Positions 1 to 7,671 of a stretch of DNA of 33,593 nucleotides are shown here, piece by piece. The notes under the pieces are model-generated. The model had not been told where the DNA came from and did not search any database. It was given only the letters and a program-made list of their open reading frames with translations. Within the stretch, counting starts at the first letter, position 1; the number at the start of each line of letters is the position of its first letter. Location: positions 1-33,593 of IMG/VR virus record IMGVR_UViG_3300006038_000006. One strand, written 5' to 3'. Source of the DNA: a virus. The position numbers and the translations under genes are program-made.

Positions 1-26
1 TCACATGGCTGTCACGTTTTCCCTGT

Positions 27-103
27 GGCGGGGTAGCTCAGGTGGTTAGAGCAGCGGAATCATAATCCGCGTGTCGGGGGTTCAAGTCCCTCTCCCGCTA
101 CCA
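27..103 (+). tRNA. tRNA-Met (anticodon CAU), elongator type
   Basis: The 77-nt sequence folds as a full cloverleaf. It has a 7-bp acceptor stem (GGCGGGG with TCCCGCT, two G-U pairs), a D arm GTAGCTCAGGTGGTTAGAGC, a 5-bp anticodon stem GCGGA/TCCGC around the loop ATCATAA, a T arm with loop TTCAAGT, and an encoded CCA end. The anticodon is CAT. The Watson-Crick-type first pair and the D arm fit elongator Met rather than initiator. A tRNA-Ile with lysidine-modified CAU cannot be fully excluded. It is probably a host gene, lying just outside the prophage end proposed at about 121. Confidence 0.95.
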
Positions 104-120
104 TTCATCTTCAATGAGAA

Positions 121-175
121 TGTACCCTGTAGCGCGATTTCGGAATTTTGACAGGAGAAATCGGAATTTCGCCAG
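121..175. repeat. Candidate prophage right end with tandem 21-bp repeat (transposase-site-like)
   Basis: Two adjacent 21-bp units, 134-154 and 155-175, match at 16 of 21 positions and share the core TCGGAATTT. A TG dinucleotide begins at 121. In phage Mu, each end carries MuA sites at about 22-bp spacing and the DNA ends in TG...CA. The position fits, because this is where the end opposite the MuA/MuB genes should lie. I infer that this is the right end. The exact terminal base is uncertain, since a TG at 115 is also possible. The other end is outside the window, so the target duplication cannot be tested here. Confidence 0.5.
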
Positions 176-258
176 TTTCTGATCAGTGTGTCAAAGTCGC
201 TATCGCAGGCGTATCGGCCACTGGCAAAATAGCTTGACCGCGTCCTATACTGTCTTCC

Positions 259-555
259 ATGTCCGACGACCCATACCGACCCAAATATAAGTGGCGGCGC
301 ACGCAGCTGGACCAGAATGACCCGCCTACCGACTTTGACTGGATCGGCTATGACGGCGATGGAGCTGTAGGCAGAGTTAGAAAAGAAGCGCACGGCCCGA
401 CCAAAGGTAAATGGCATTGGGCGGGCTGGTATCCTCGAACGTTCAAGGGGACGCCGCCGACGCCCAACGCTGGATACTCTGATTCATGTCGCCTTGCGAT
501 GCAAAAATGCGAAGAGTATTGGGACCTCTCAAAACACGTTATGACAAAGCGTTGA
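259..555 (+). CDS. Hypothetical protein, 98 aa
   Basis: I do not recognise this protein. It is small and polar, rich in Trp, Lys, Asp and Pro, with aromatic clusters such as KGKWHWAGWYP near residues 50-60. It has no signal peptide or membrane segment. A TATACT hexamer at 246-251 sits only about 7 bases before the ATG and no Shine-Dalgarno is visible, so the transcript may be leaderless. It lies between the candidate prophage end and the tail genes, where Mu carries its com and mom accessory genes. If the proposed end is right, this is phage cargo. If not, it is a host gene beside the tRNA. GC looks lower than in the structural genes. Confidence 0.55.
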   Translation: MSDDPYRPKYKWRRTQLDQNDPPTDFDWIGYDGDGAVGRVRKEAHGPTKGKWHWAGWYPRTFKGTPPTPNAGYSDSCRLAMQKCEEYWDLSKHVMTKR

Positions 556-569
556 GCTGCTTTGGCCGC

Positions 570-1037
570 TCAAGGGGACTTCTCGGGGAAAGTGCCGAAT
601 GCCCGAAGGCAGACCGTTTTCACCTCTTCAAGCGTGCCTGCCGCAATGAATGTCTTTCCCTTCCCCTTGGTTGTTATGGCGGGGTCAATTCGCCACTCTT
701 CAGCTATCCCACTTAACGCAGCAACTATGCTGTTCTTTTCGTCGAGATAAACAAAATCGACTGAAAGTCTTACGGGTTGATTGCTGCGGTTTGCGATTGA
801 ATAGGAAGTTTCCAGCTGCATCATATCTGACTGTATGTCCTTCACCTCCCTTGCAGAGAAGTTATTGAGGATAAAGCCAGCTTCATCGATCGAGAACTTC
901 TGAAAATCGGCAAGAGACATGCATATCGCAGCCGCTGGAGTGTTCTGCGTGGCCGCGACCGCGTGATCAGACGCGAATGCGACGTTTGGGTACCAGGCAA
1001 TTACAAACAGAAAAAATAAGGCTCGCTTCAAAATCAT
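570..1037 (-). CDS. Hypothetical exported protein, 155 aa
   Basis: The N-terminus is a Sec signal peptide: a positive start (MILKR), a hydrophobic stretch ALFFLFVIAWYPNVAFA, and a likely cut after AFA near residue 22. The mature part is soluble, with no membrane segment, and probably periplasmic. I recognise no family. The ATG at 1037 is chosen over a GTG three bases upstream because AAGGAG lies just before it, although the spacing is short. The gene converges on the one at 259-555. Both sit outside the tail module and look lower in GC, which suggests a right-end cargo pair, or host genes if the prophage ends near 1100-1240. Confidence 0.65.
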   Translation of the reverse strand: MILKRALFFLFVIAWYPNVAFASDHAVAATQNTPAAAICMSLADFQKFSIDEAGFILNNFSAREVKDIQSDMMQLETSYSIANRSNQPVRLSVDFVYLDEKNSIVAALSGIAEEWRIDPAITTKGKGKTFIAAGTLEEVKTVCLRAFGTFPEKSP

Positions 1038-1242
1038 CACTCCTTCAGCAGGCTACGGACTGAGTGACCTTAATTGCATTTCGTGACCGCAAGCTCAACG
1101 CAGTTTTGAAGCCGCTTTGAGCGTGGTTCAAGGTGCCCTTAAGGACCCCCTCAAATCAGTATTGTTGAGAGCGCCTCGCGTTTTCCGCAGCTTGGCTGCC
1201 ACTCGATTGCCCTGGCCTTTACCGGACGGACATTTAAAGGTC

Positions 1243-2667
1243 CTACGGCCTCACAAGACCGAGGCGAGGTACGAGGCCCTCAGTGATCACGCACCGCTGA
1301 AGCCAAGCGACATCAGCGGTGGGTGGTGCCGAAGCGCCGAATGCCGGCACAAACTTGTAGCTTGAATTGGCATCGGTATTGCCCGCATCGCAGGGTATTC
1401 CGCCATAGACGATAGGCATCCACCCACCCAAGCCAGAAGCGCCAGATTGCGGGCTCCACATCAAGCCACCGCCGCTATAGGTTCGAAGCCCGTTGTTCGC
1501 CCGCGTCACAAAGCTGGTGAATGGATGACGCTGCAAGGGATTGGCTTTCGCGAGCATAATGGCAGTGACGGTTTTACCGGACATCGAGGCCCGCTCCGTC
1601 GCATCGAACGAATTCGATATGGACGAAAAATGCCCGTTAGCGTCTGCCGGCTTGACCTTGGCCGAGTATGCCGCACCTGTGCCAGGGTGGATATTTGCCG
1701 GGTCGGTATCCTTGGTTGCCGAACCGGCCGACACGGCAGAAAAGTTAACCGGAAGCGCGCCAGACCAGTTTGAAAGATCGCCGTTGACGAACAGGTTCGT
1801 TCCGATCGGCAACTCCATCCAGCTGACGGTTGCAAACGCCGCCTTCTTTGCTTTCCTGAAGGACGCCATAAGCGCACCGGCAGCGAGACGCGCACCCTCA
1901 TCGTTACCTTGGGTATCGGACGGGTGGTACACGGGCGAGACATCGTTTGTCCGGTAAAGGATCGGTGCCTTGCCTGCGTCGATATAAAGCTTGTGGGTAT
2001 CGACAATGGTAAGGCTCGGGAAAACCGATGCCACGCCGAGGATGGCGTTATAAACCTTGTCGTATCCGGCGTTGTCGCGCCACGGGTTTTGGGTGGTGAT
2101 GACCTGCGGCACGTCCTTCCATTGCCAACTGATCAAGCCGATGACCGACCAGAACAGCCCGCGCCCGATCGCCAGATCATTTCCCGGCGTTTCGAATGAC
2201 GACATGTTGTGGCCGTGATGGGTGATGGCCACATCAGGCTTCGGGATAGCGTCGATAGCGGTCGGTTTGCGGGACGCTTCAAACATGCAGCCGGCGACTT
2301 GAGCGGGAAGAGCAGCCAGCCAGAAGTCAATCGTCTGAGACGTTCCATTTCGGATGACAACCGGTGCGGCATAGTCCTTTGGACCATTGGGAGAGGAGCC
2401 GCCCCATTCAGCCCAGCGGTGCATGATGACGGTGGCGTTGTAGAGATCGCCGAGAGCGAGGGCGAATTTGTAGTACGGCCCGTATTCGGAATAACCGGTG
2501 CTGTCGGTGTTTGCGAAAATATTGACGTTCTGGCCAGCTCCTAGCTTGGTCTTCAGCGGTCCAAAGCCAGAGCTGATCTCCTTGACCGAGAAAACGTCTG
2601 CCTCATTCGCTGACTGCGCCAGTGGGCCATTCTGCGGCAGGATAAGAGGCAGGGTCGCAAACTGCAT
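1243..2667 (-). CDS. SGNH-hydrolase-like tail-associated protein, 474 aa
   Basis: This is the last gene of the tail operon, probably a virion protein acting on host surface polysaccharide. Blocks of the SGNH/GDSL esterase fold are visible: a D-S-T triad near residues 55-57 at the nucleophile position, a GHN block near 152-154 with the expected oxyanion-hole Asn, and a D-x5-H near 242-248 (DVSPVYH) that could supply the catalytic Asp and His. The remaining 220 residues look like a beta-rich carbohydrate-binding module. The ATG at 2667 overlaps the TGA of the previous gene as TGATG, so I prefer it to the in-frame start five codons upstream. De-acetylation of capsule or O-antigen is an inference from family and position. 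Confidence 0.7.
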   Translation of the reverse strand: MQFATLPLILPQNGPLAQSANEADVFSVKEISSGFGPLKTKLGAGQNVNIFANTDSTGYSEYGPYYKFALALGDLYNATVIMHRWAEWGGSSPNGPKDYAAPVVIRNGTSQTIDFWLAALPAQVAGCMFEASRKPTAIDAIPKPDVAITHHGHNMSSFETPGNDLAIGRGLFWSVIGLISWQWKDVPQVITTQNPWRDNAGYDKVYNAILGVASVFPSLTIVDTHKLYIDAGKAPILYRTNDVSPVYHPSDTQGNDEGARLAAGALMASFRKAKKAAFATVSWMELPIGTNLFVNGDLSNWSGALPVNFSAVSAGSATKDTDPANIHPGTGAAYSAKVKPADANGHFSSISNSFDATERASMSGKTVTAIMLAKANPLQRHPFTSFVTRANNGLRTYSGGGLMWSPQSGASGLGGWMPIVYGGIPCDAGNTDANSSYKFVPAFGASAPPTADVAWLQRCVITEGLVPRLGLVRP

Positions 2668-2933
2668 CAGGTGTTGTCCCAAACGGTCAGCGTTTTACTG
2701 GCCGGATTATTGCGTGCGACCAGGCGCAAGCTCGGAAGCTTGGCTATGCGGACGATAGGCGTGGACGTGCGATGAAGTGTGGCGACGGTTGCCCAATCTG
2801 CATCGACGGAAACGCGCGCCTGAACGTCCACCGTGGTCAGGTCGCTGGTCGCAGCGAGCTGAAGGAATGTTTCGTCCGCTGGCGTCCAGGCGTTGCTTTC
2901 GAAGGTTTCGGCGATGGTGGTGAGCCTGATCAT
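2667..2933 (-). CDS. Hypothetical phage tail-region protein, 88 aa
   Basis: This small protein has no recognised family. It has mixed beta-like sequence with no signal, membrane segment or Cys motifs, and Trp residues near positions 16, 47 and 85. It overlaps the preceding gene (2930-3508) by four bases as ATGA and the next by TGATG, so it is translated as part of the tail-fibre operon. The position between a DUF4376 protein and an SGNH-type protein suggests a small fibre-associated or assembly protein. That is inference from location only. Confidence 0.65.
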   Translation of the reverse strand: MIRLTTIAETFESNAWTPADETFLQLAATSDLTTVDVQARVSVDADWATVATLHRTSTPIVRIAKLPSLRLVARNNPASKTLTVWDNT

Positions 2934-3508
2934 GGGTTGCCTCCTTCAGGCCAGACGATGGATGTGACGGCCTCGGCCGTTGTGGCGGCCAAAACGCTCA
3001 CGGTCAGTTCACCGAGCAGCGTCTGGCACCTGACGACATGGGCCTTTCCATCGCGCCCGGCCTGCTGAATTTGTGCCGCGTTGTGCATCTTCCACGCCCA
3101 CACTCCGGCTGCGTCGCAGACCCAAAATGGCGTTGTCCAGTTCGCCGGCAGGTCTGGCATGATGCTGTCGGTCACAGAACCCATCAGGTTGATTTGCGCC
3201 TTGATGTCGCTTGGATAGGCATGCGGAGAACCAAGGGCGTTTGACTTGAAGCCGCCTGTGATCGTCGCCTCGCAAGCTGCCCTCAAAACTTCAACGCGTT
3301 CGGCTTTGAGCGCGTCGAGTGTCGGGGCCACAACGGCAGGCGCTTCGAACTTGTTGCCGTTCAGCACCCAGCCCAGCTGGACCTGCTGGCCGCAAGCCTT
3401 CAGCGTTGCGGCAATGTCCGGGTGAAATGCATCGGCCGGAGACAGTGCATCTTCCAACTCGATGATTTCGACGACAGTGCCTTCACTGACACGAGCGTAG
3501 GTTTTCAT
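2930..3508 (-). CDS. DUF4376-type tail fibre-associated protein, 192 aa
   Basis: The N-terminus (MKTYARVSEGTVVEIIE) and the C-terminal half match the pattern I associate with DUF4376 phage proteins: an LKAERVEVLRAACEATI helix near residue 80, GGFKSNALGSPHAYPSD, then PFWVCDAAGVWAWKMHNAAQ near 140-160. These proteins accompany tail fibres; their exact role is not known to me. The ATG at 3508 is chosen because GGGAGAAAAGAA precedes it. Upstream in-frame codons would run into the previous gene with Arg-rich nonsense sequence. An 11-base gap separates it from the glycine-rich fibre gene. Confidence 0.8.
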   Translation of the reverse strand: MKTYARVSEGTVVEIIELEDALSPADAFHPDIAATLKACGQQVQLGWVLNGNKFEAPAVVAPTLDALKAERVEVLRAACEATITGGFKSNALGSPHAYPSDIKAQINLMGSVTDSIMPDLPANWTTPFWVCDAAGVWAWKMHNAAQIQQAGRDGKAHVVRCQTLLGELTVSVLAATTAEAVTSIVWPEGGNP

Positions 3509-3519
3509 TTCTTTTCTCC

Positions 3520-4887
3520 CTACCAACTGACGATTACAAGGCCATCCGCGCCAAATGCACCGAACGCCTGCGTGTTGCCCCATGCGCCGCCGCCACCCGA
3601 TCCGGGTGCGCAACCATTCCCGCCGCCGCCATCGGCAGTCTGACCGCCGCCACCAAAGAATGACGCTCCGCCATGGCCGCCCTGAACATTCGAATTCTTA
3701 TCCTGACCGTCGCCACCGCCGCCGCCGAGAATATTCAGGTGGCCGCCGACGCCAATTCCGCCAGTTCCTCCAGCGCAACTGCCCAATTGACCACGGCCAC
3801 CGGTTCCGCCCGTGGCTGAAACCTCGGAACCAAAAGAACTTGTGCCGCCTGTTCCACCGAGTACATCGCCTCTTGCACCTTTTGTTCCCACGGTGACGGC
3901 ATAGGAGGTGCCGGGGGTGGTGGTCACGTACTTCTCGGCATATCCGCCAGCCGCGCCGCCGCCGCCGGAAAGGTTATAGGCCGCACCGCCTCGACCGCCG
4001 CCGCCGCCAGCGCCAACAACGCGCACGAAAAGTTTGGTAACACCGGCAGGGACGACAAAGGTCCCGTTAGCGGTGAAGAACTGCTGATAACCAGCGGAAG
4101 CTGCCTGCACGTCAGAACGCGTCGGCACAGTGAAAGCCCAGGAGTAACCGGTGCATACCAAAGTCACGAAAGAGCCGCCCGGAAGGTCCCCGGCCGCAAC
4201 AGGGCTGCCATCCATTTTCTGAATTTGCGCGCCACCAGCGCCATTGACGTTGAGTGTAGCCGGGCCTGTGTTTGTCGCGGTGACCTTAATAAGGATTGTC
4301 ATACCCACAGCGAAACCCTGGGGCATGGGAGATAAATTCGCCACCAAAGCGTTTTCATTCACCGGGTTGGACGCAACCGCAAAGATCCACTTGCCTGACT
4401 GCACGTCGAGTGCAGGTTTCTCGATGAGGCCGAGGCCAAAACAATTGACGAAAATTCGGCCGTCCGGAAGGCACAATCCCTGACCATTCTGATTGACGGC
4501 ATACGCCCATGAAGTGCCAGTCCACTGCGCAATCTGGCCGTATTTTCCCGCCCAGATGCCGGTGGCATTTGCGGGAATATAGTAAGTATCCCCGATCGCT
4601 GGATTGCCTGGCGCACTCGAAAGCGTAATTGAATTCACCGCGAGCCAGCGGCGGCTACGATCAGGCGCGAGGCCGAGAATTTGAAGGGCCTGCCAGAGTT
4701 GCGACCAGTCGCCGCTGTTAGGGGCTAGGCCCGCTTCGGTGACAACCTTCAGGATTTCTTCCTGCGTGCTGTTGAGCCAAAGCGCAGTTACCTCGGTTCC
4801 GGCGACACCGGTTTGAAGGTTTTCGTCGCGGAAGCCACGTCGGCCGCCGCCTATGTCGATGTAATCCGCACCGTTGACGCGATCCAT
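3520..4887 (-). CDS. Tail fibre protein with DUF2793 segment and glycine-rich C-terminus, 455 aa
   Basis: This is the likely receptor-binding fibre. Residues 1-60 resemble a phage fibre base (ADYIDIGGGRRGFRDENL). A DUF2793-like stretch follows, with RRWLAVNSITLSSAPGNP and then GIWAGKYGQIAQWTGTSWAY. The last 170 residues are dominated by Gly-rich runs (GAGGGGG, LSGGGGAAGG, GGTGGTSS), like the polyglycine sandwich domains of adhesion tips. Those are known from T-even gp38-type adhesins, and similarity here is inferred from composition. The true start is the ATG at 4887, overlapping the previous TGA as TGATG. Upstream in-frame sequence is Arg/Pro-rich shadow. Gly-rich repeats of this kind often vary between related phages. 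Confidence 0.85.
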   Translation of the reverse strand: MDRVNGADYIDIGGGRRGFRDENLQTGVAGTEVTALWLNSTQEEILKVVTEAGLAPNSGDWSQLWQALQILGLAPDRSRRWLAVNSITLSSAPGNPAIGDTYYIPANATGIWAGKYGQIAQWTGTSWAYAVNQNGQGLCLPDGRIFVNCFGLGLIEKPALDVQSGKWIFAVASNPVNENALVANLSPMPQGFAVGMTILIKVTATNTGPATLNVNGAGGAQIQKMDGSPVAAGDLPGGSFVTLVCTGYSWAFTVPTRSDVQAASAGYQQFFTANGTFVVPAGVTKLFVRVVGAGGGGGRGGAAYNLSGGGGAAGGYAEKYVTTTPGTSYAVTVGTKGARGDVLGGTGGTSSFGSEVSATGGTGGRGQLGSCAGGTGGIGVGGHLNILGGGGGDGQDKNSNVQGGHGGASFFGGGGQTADGGGGNGCAPGSGGGGAWGNTQAFGAFGADGLVIVSW

Positions 4888-5483
4888 CAGGCTTCTCCGT
4901 ACTTGAAAACAAGGGTTGTGTGGGCTGGCTTGTAGCGCCGCAGGACGCATTCGATTGCCGAGACCTCGAATGACCCGAGGCGATGGCCTGCACGGCTTGC
5001 ACCTGCCCGGAAATTCGTGACCGTGACGAGGCCGGGAATGTTGACGCGCCAGACGAACTGCGATCCTTCCGGCCGCAACCGCTGGCCCGCCCGCAACACG
5101 CCCGCCCGCGACGGCCAGAATTCCTCGACGGTTATGGTGACGCCGAGGGAGGCGGCAACCGACACGAAATAGGGGATCGACTGGCCGCCTCGGGCCGTCC
5201 AGCGCTGGAAGGCGAGCTGGCGGCGCTGCTGGACGGACAGGCCGTCCTTGTCTCGGCCGCACGGATCAGGGCCTAGGCACCGCTCGAAGTCCGCAAGCAG
5301 CTTGTCGGCCAGGCGCGGGTCCGTTTCGTTCATCATCGCTTCGGCCGCTGCCTCCGCGTCGGCAATAGCTTCGGCTATCGCGCCAAGGATGACACTCATA
5401 ACGCCACCGCGATAACGGAAAGCCCAGCCGATCGGCAGCTTCGAAAACAGGCTTTGAAGGATCGTTGAAGAGGTCCTGGACAT
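4887..5483 (-). CDS. Mu gp48-like tail/baseplate protein (YmfQ, DUF2313 family), 198 aa
   Basis: The size, N-terminal LFSKLPIGWAFRY and a central segment that runs from MMNETDPRLADKLLADFERC to LGPDP, followed by the QQRRQLAFQRWTARGGQS region, are typical of the YmfQ/gp48 family. These proteins sit at the outer baseplate and link to the fibres. It lies directly after the gp47 homologue, as in Mu, and its stop overlaps the fibre start (TGATG). A short gap of 14 bases separates it from gp47. The role comes from family and synteny. Confidence 0.88.
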   Translation of the reverse strand: MSRTSSTILQSLFSKLPIGWAFRYRGGVMSVILGAIAEAIADAEAAAEAMMNETDPRLADKLLADFERCLGPDPCGRDKDGLSVQQRRQLAFQRWTARGGQSIPYFVSVAASLGVTITVEEFWPSRAGVLRAGQRLRPEGSQFVWRVNIPGLVTVTNFRAGASRAGHRLGSFEVSAIECVLRRYKPAHTTLVFKYGEA

Positions 5484-5497
5484 GCTTCAAGGCCTCC

Positions 5498-6637
5498 TTA
5501 ATTCAGCCAGGTGATGGCGGTGGCGACGGGGCAGGCCTTAACGCCGAGCGTGTAACGGGCGGCCGGAATGTTCAGATCGTGGGAATATTCGCTGTCTGCG
5601 GCCGAGATGGCTTCCGAGATCCGCGACGGCTCGATCGTTGCGCCGATCGGGCTTTCGTTCTGCATATCGTCTTCGTCACCAATGGTGGCAATGAAGCGAT
5701 CGAATGCAGCCTGAACCGCCGCCCTGGTCAAAGCGCCGTCCGGGCGCAGGCGCACGCTCAGCGGAACATTGACCAGCTCGGCCGCAAGCGGAATGACCCG
5801 TGCGGTTACGGGACGAACGCCAGTCTGACTGCCCTGTGCGCCGAGATAGCTGCCGATTGCGGTGAGTTCCAGTTCGGTCGGGACGCGCGGGGTTCCGTCA
5901 TCGTTCTTCAGGGCGATGACGAGACCCACCGAGCCGCGACCGATCCAGTCTTCCACGACCTTTACGGCGTAGACGTTGGCGACCTTGCCGACCCACGCCC
6001 GATAGTCCGGGGCAGAGCCGCCCATCGGCGGCTCACGGATACGCTGAAGGTAACGTTCCTGTACGCTCTCTGGCTCCTCGTCATCAGTACCGCCAGCGAA
6101 GGCGGTTGCGACCGTGACCTTGGAAATCTCGGGAAAGGCTGCGACAGTCGAGAGCTGGACGCCGGTTTCGAGGTTACTAGCGGTTCCGCCAGTGACGGCC
6201 TCGGCGGTGACGGTAACCGTTCCACCGGCCGCGATCGTCCCGCCTGCGGTCGTTACGTAGGTGCTCGACGCTGTAGACGAAAGGACAATGCCCGAGGCGA
6301 GCACCGTGCCTACAACACCCTCAATTGTCACAGAGCCGATGGCTTTCGTCGCGCCCCGAGGATCAGTGCCCCAGATCGAAGCATGTCGCATGATCATCGC
6401 TTCGTCATCGGCACTGTCCGGCATCCACTGCCGTGCCCACCACGCTATATGGTCATGAGTTTGGCGGACCTCAGGGGCAACAGTACTCCAGATCACTGCG
6501 AACATTCCGTGTGCCGAGCGCACCGCGCGGGAAATCTTCTTCACATCCCCCTGTGGGTAGATGCTCAGCAGGAGCACTTCAGAAGCGGCAGCGAGGCGGG
6601 AGAAGATCGATTTAGCGGCAGGGATTGGCCAGACCAT
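5498..6637 (-). CDS. Mu gp47-like baseplate J protein, 379 aa
   Basis: This is a baseplate wedge component of the Baseplate_J family. Visible features are an N-terminal helical part, the DDEAMIMRHASIWGTDP segment near residue 70, and Ala/Thr/Gly-rich beta sequence (GTIAAGGTVTVTAEAVTGG). The core YLQRIREPPMGGSAPDYRAW, near 210-230, is characteristic of the family. The ATG at 6637 overlaps the stop of the gp46 homologue as TAATG. Sequence upstream in the same frame is a Cys/Arg-rich shadow. The order gp46-gp47-gp48 matches Mu. Confidence 0.92.
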   Translation of the reverse strand: MVWPIPAAKSIFSRLAAASEVLLLSIYPQGDVKKISRAVRSAHGMFAVIWSTVAPEVRQTHDHIAWWARQWMPDSADDEAMIMRHASIWGTDPRGATKAIGSVTIEGVVGTVLASGIVLSSTASSTYVTTAGGTIAAGGTVTVTAEAVTGGTASNLETGVQLSTVAAFPEISKVTVATAFAGGTDDEEPESVQERYLQRIREPPMGGSAPDYRAWVGKVANVYAVKVVEDWIGRGSVGLVIALKNDDGTPRVPTELELTAIGSYLGAQGSQTGVRPVTARVIPLAAELVNVPLSVRLRPDGALTRAAVQAAFDRFIATIGDEDDMQNESPIGATIEPSRISEAISAADSEYSHDLNIPAARYTLGVKACPVATAITWLN

Positions 6638-7101
6638 TACGCCACCTTCCGCGTCAATTCGAGGGTGGCATCCTCGACCAGGACACGATAGGCAAGCACG
6701 CCGTCGCGCAGCCACCAGACTTCGATTTCCGCTGGCGTGCCGGTTTCGGCTTCCGCCCAGGCAAGCCCCTCGGCAAGGTAATATTCGGCGAGCTGGCGCG
6801 TGATCTCGGTTTCCTTGGCACGTTCCAGCAGCCAAAGCTTGCAGCCGGACATGTCGCTAGTATGGTTGAGGCCGTCGAGCAGCGCGCCACGGCGCTCGGA
6901 AAAGGAAACGGGCGCAAGGAACTGTGAACGCCCTTCCGGCAACTCATCATCCGGAGAGGCACGGCGATCGACGCCGACCGAAAGCAGGATCGGGGTGATC
7001 GGGGTTTCATCGACCACGAGATTGAAGTCGTCATCGAGCGCCAGATCGCAGCAGCGCCGCGTGGCGTCGTAGGTCAGGGCAAGGTCGAAAAATCCGGTCA
7101 T
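6637..7101 (-). CDS. Mu gp46-like baseplate protein, 154 aa
   Basis: This belongs to the phage GP46 family, related to gpW/gp25 baseplate wedge proteins. The N-terminal DLALTYDATRRCCDLALDDD, a Gly/Asp-poor middle and the conserved RRGALLDGL...GCKLWLLERAKETE segment near residues 70-98 support this. The latter is where the gp46 family places its G-S-(R/K)-LW-L motif. It lies between spike and baseplate J, as in Mu. The start follows a 54-base gap that contains alternating CGCG sequence and a hairpin, so a separate promoter or leader may act here. Confidence 0.9.
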   Translation of the reverse strand: MTGFFDLALTYDATRRCCDLALDDDFNLVVDETPITPILLSVGVDRRASPDDELPEGRSQFLAPVSFSERRGALLDGLNHTSDMSGCKLWLLERAKETEITRQLAEYYLAEGLAWAEAETGTPAEIEVWWLRDGVLAYRVLVEDATLELTRKVA

Positions 7102-7102
7102 G

Positions 7103-7155
7103 GCGCGAAATTATCGCGCGCGCGCGAGCCTGATCAGGCCCGCCGTGGTGGGCGG
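7103..7155 (-). promoter_or_regulatory. Intergenic hairpin plus alternating CG tract (candidate leader or terminator)
   Basis: The 54-base gap holds a short hairpin (CCGCC, 6-base loop, GGCGG), a palindrome GCCTGATCAGGC and the tract CGCGCGCGCG followed by an AATTTCG motif. The hairpin end GGCGGGCCTGAT also occurs at 12606-12633 and 28388-28411. The CG tract with AATTTCG recurs at 12576-12600. No T tract follows, so termination is doubtful. A regulatory or mRNA-structure role is an inference from the repetition. Confidence 0.35.
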
Positions 7156-7671
7156 TCAACCACCGACAGGTACGCTGGAATTGCCAGTGCCTGGCACAAC
7201 ACCCGTGTGCTTGTGCGTCTTATCGATCACCACGCCGTCATGTTTGATGCTGCCGCCATTGACATTCAACCCCGAGGCGTCAAGCGTCATCGTTACGCCG
7301 CCTACCTTCTGCGTGATGGACGTGGCGGCCTGAACCTCTATCCCGCCGCCCGCCCGAATGATGATGCGATCACCGAACTTGTTCGAGAGACCGACATCGC
7401 CCTTGCCGAGACCGCCCATGCGCTGCGACGGATTGGCGAGCGGCAGGAGGACCATGTCGCCTTCGTCGCCTCCAATTGCCATCGCCACGCCGACCGCGCC
7501 GTCATCGTCAGGAACAGACAAGAAACCGTAGGGCTGCATGATTTCTAGGTCATTGCGCCAGACGCCTTCGGCCACCTCGGCCGAGGCCGTCTGCATCTGG
7601 CCGTCGTCCTTGATGTCTTTTACGGTGACGCGGCGGATGAGGCCGCGCATCTTGTTGACGATCTCGCTCAT
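7156..7671 (-). CDS. Mu gp45-like baseplate spike / assembly protein V, 171 aa
   Basis: This is the central membrane-piercing spike. The N-terminal OB-like part (GLIRRVTVKDIKDDGQMQ) is followed by a beta-helix-like region (GGDEGDMVLLPLANPSQR, DRIIIRAGGGIEVQAAT). The C-terminus holds an H-K-H at 153-155 and GTGNSSVP. In Mu gp45 and P2 gpV, an HxH at the trimer apex binds iron. The same residues here predict a metal-capped tip. The start overlaps the gp44 stop as ATGA. The size is slightly smaller than Mu gp45. Confidence 0.92.
   Translation of the reverse strand: MSEIVNKMRGLIRRVTVKDIKDDGQMQTASAEVAEGVWRNDLEIMQPYGFLSVPDDDGAVGVAMAIGGDEGDMVLLPLANPSQRMGGLGKGDVGLSNKFGDRIIIRAGGGIEVQAATSITQKVGGVTMTLDASGLNVNGGSIKHDGVVIDKTHKHTGVVPGTGNSSVPVGG

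Noticed and set aside
1041-1242. Possible transposase sites or terminator in the gap after the SGNH gene
   Set aside because: Only loose TTGA/TCAA-containing motifs are visible, without regular spacing, and no stem with a T tract.
3520-5262. 580-codon open frame as a single tail fibre gene
   Set aside because: The first 125 codons are Arg/Pro-rich shadow of the gp48-like gene. The TGATG at 4887 gives a coherent start.
5498-6835. 445-codon version of the baseplate J gene
   Set aside because: The extension overlaps the gp46-like gene and has shadow composition. TAATG coupling at 6637 supports the shorter form.
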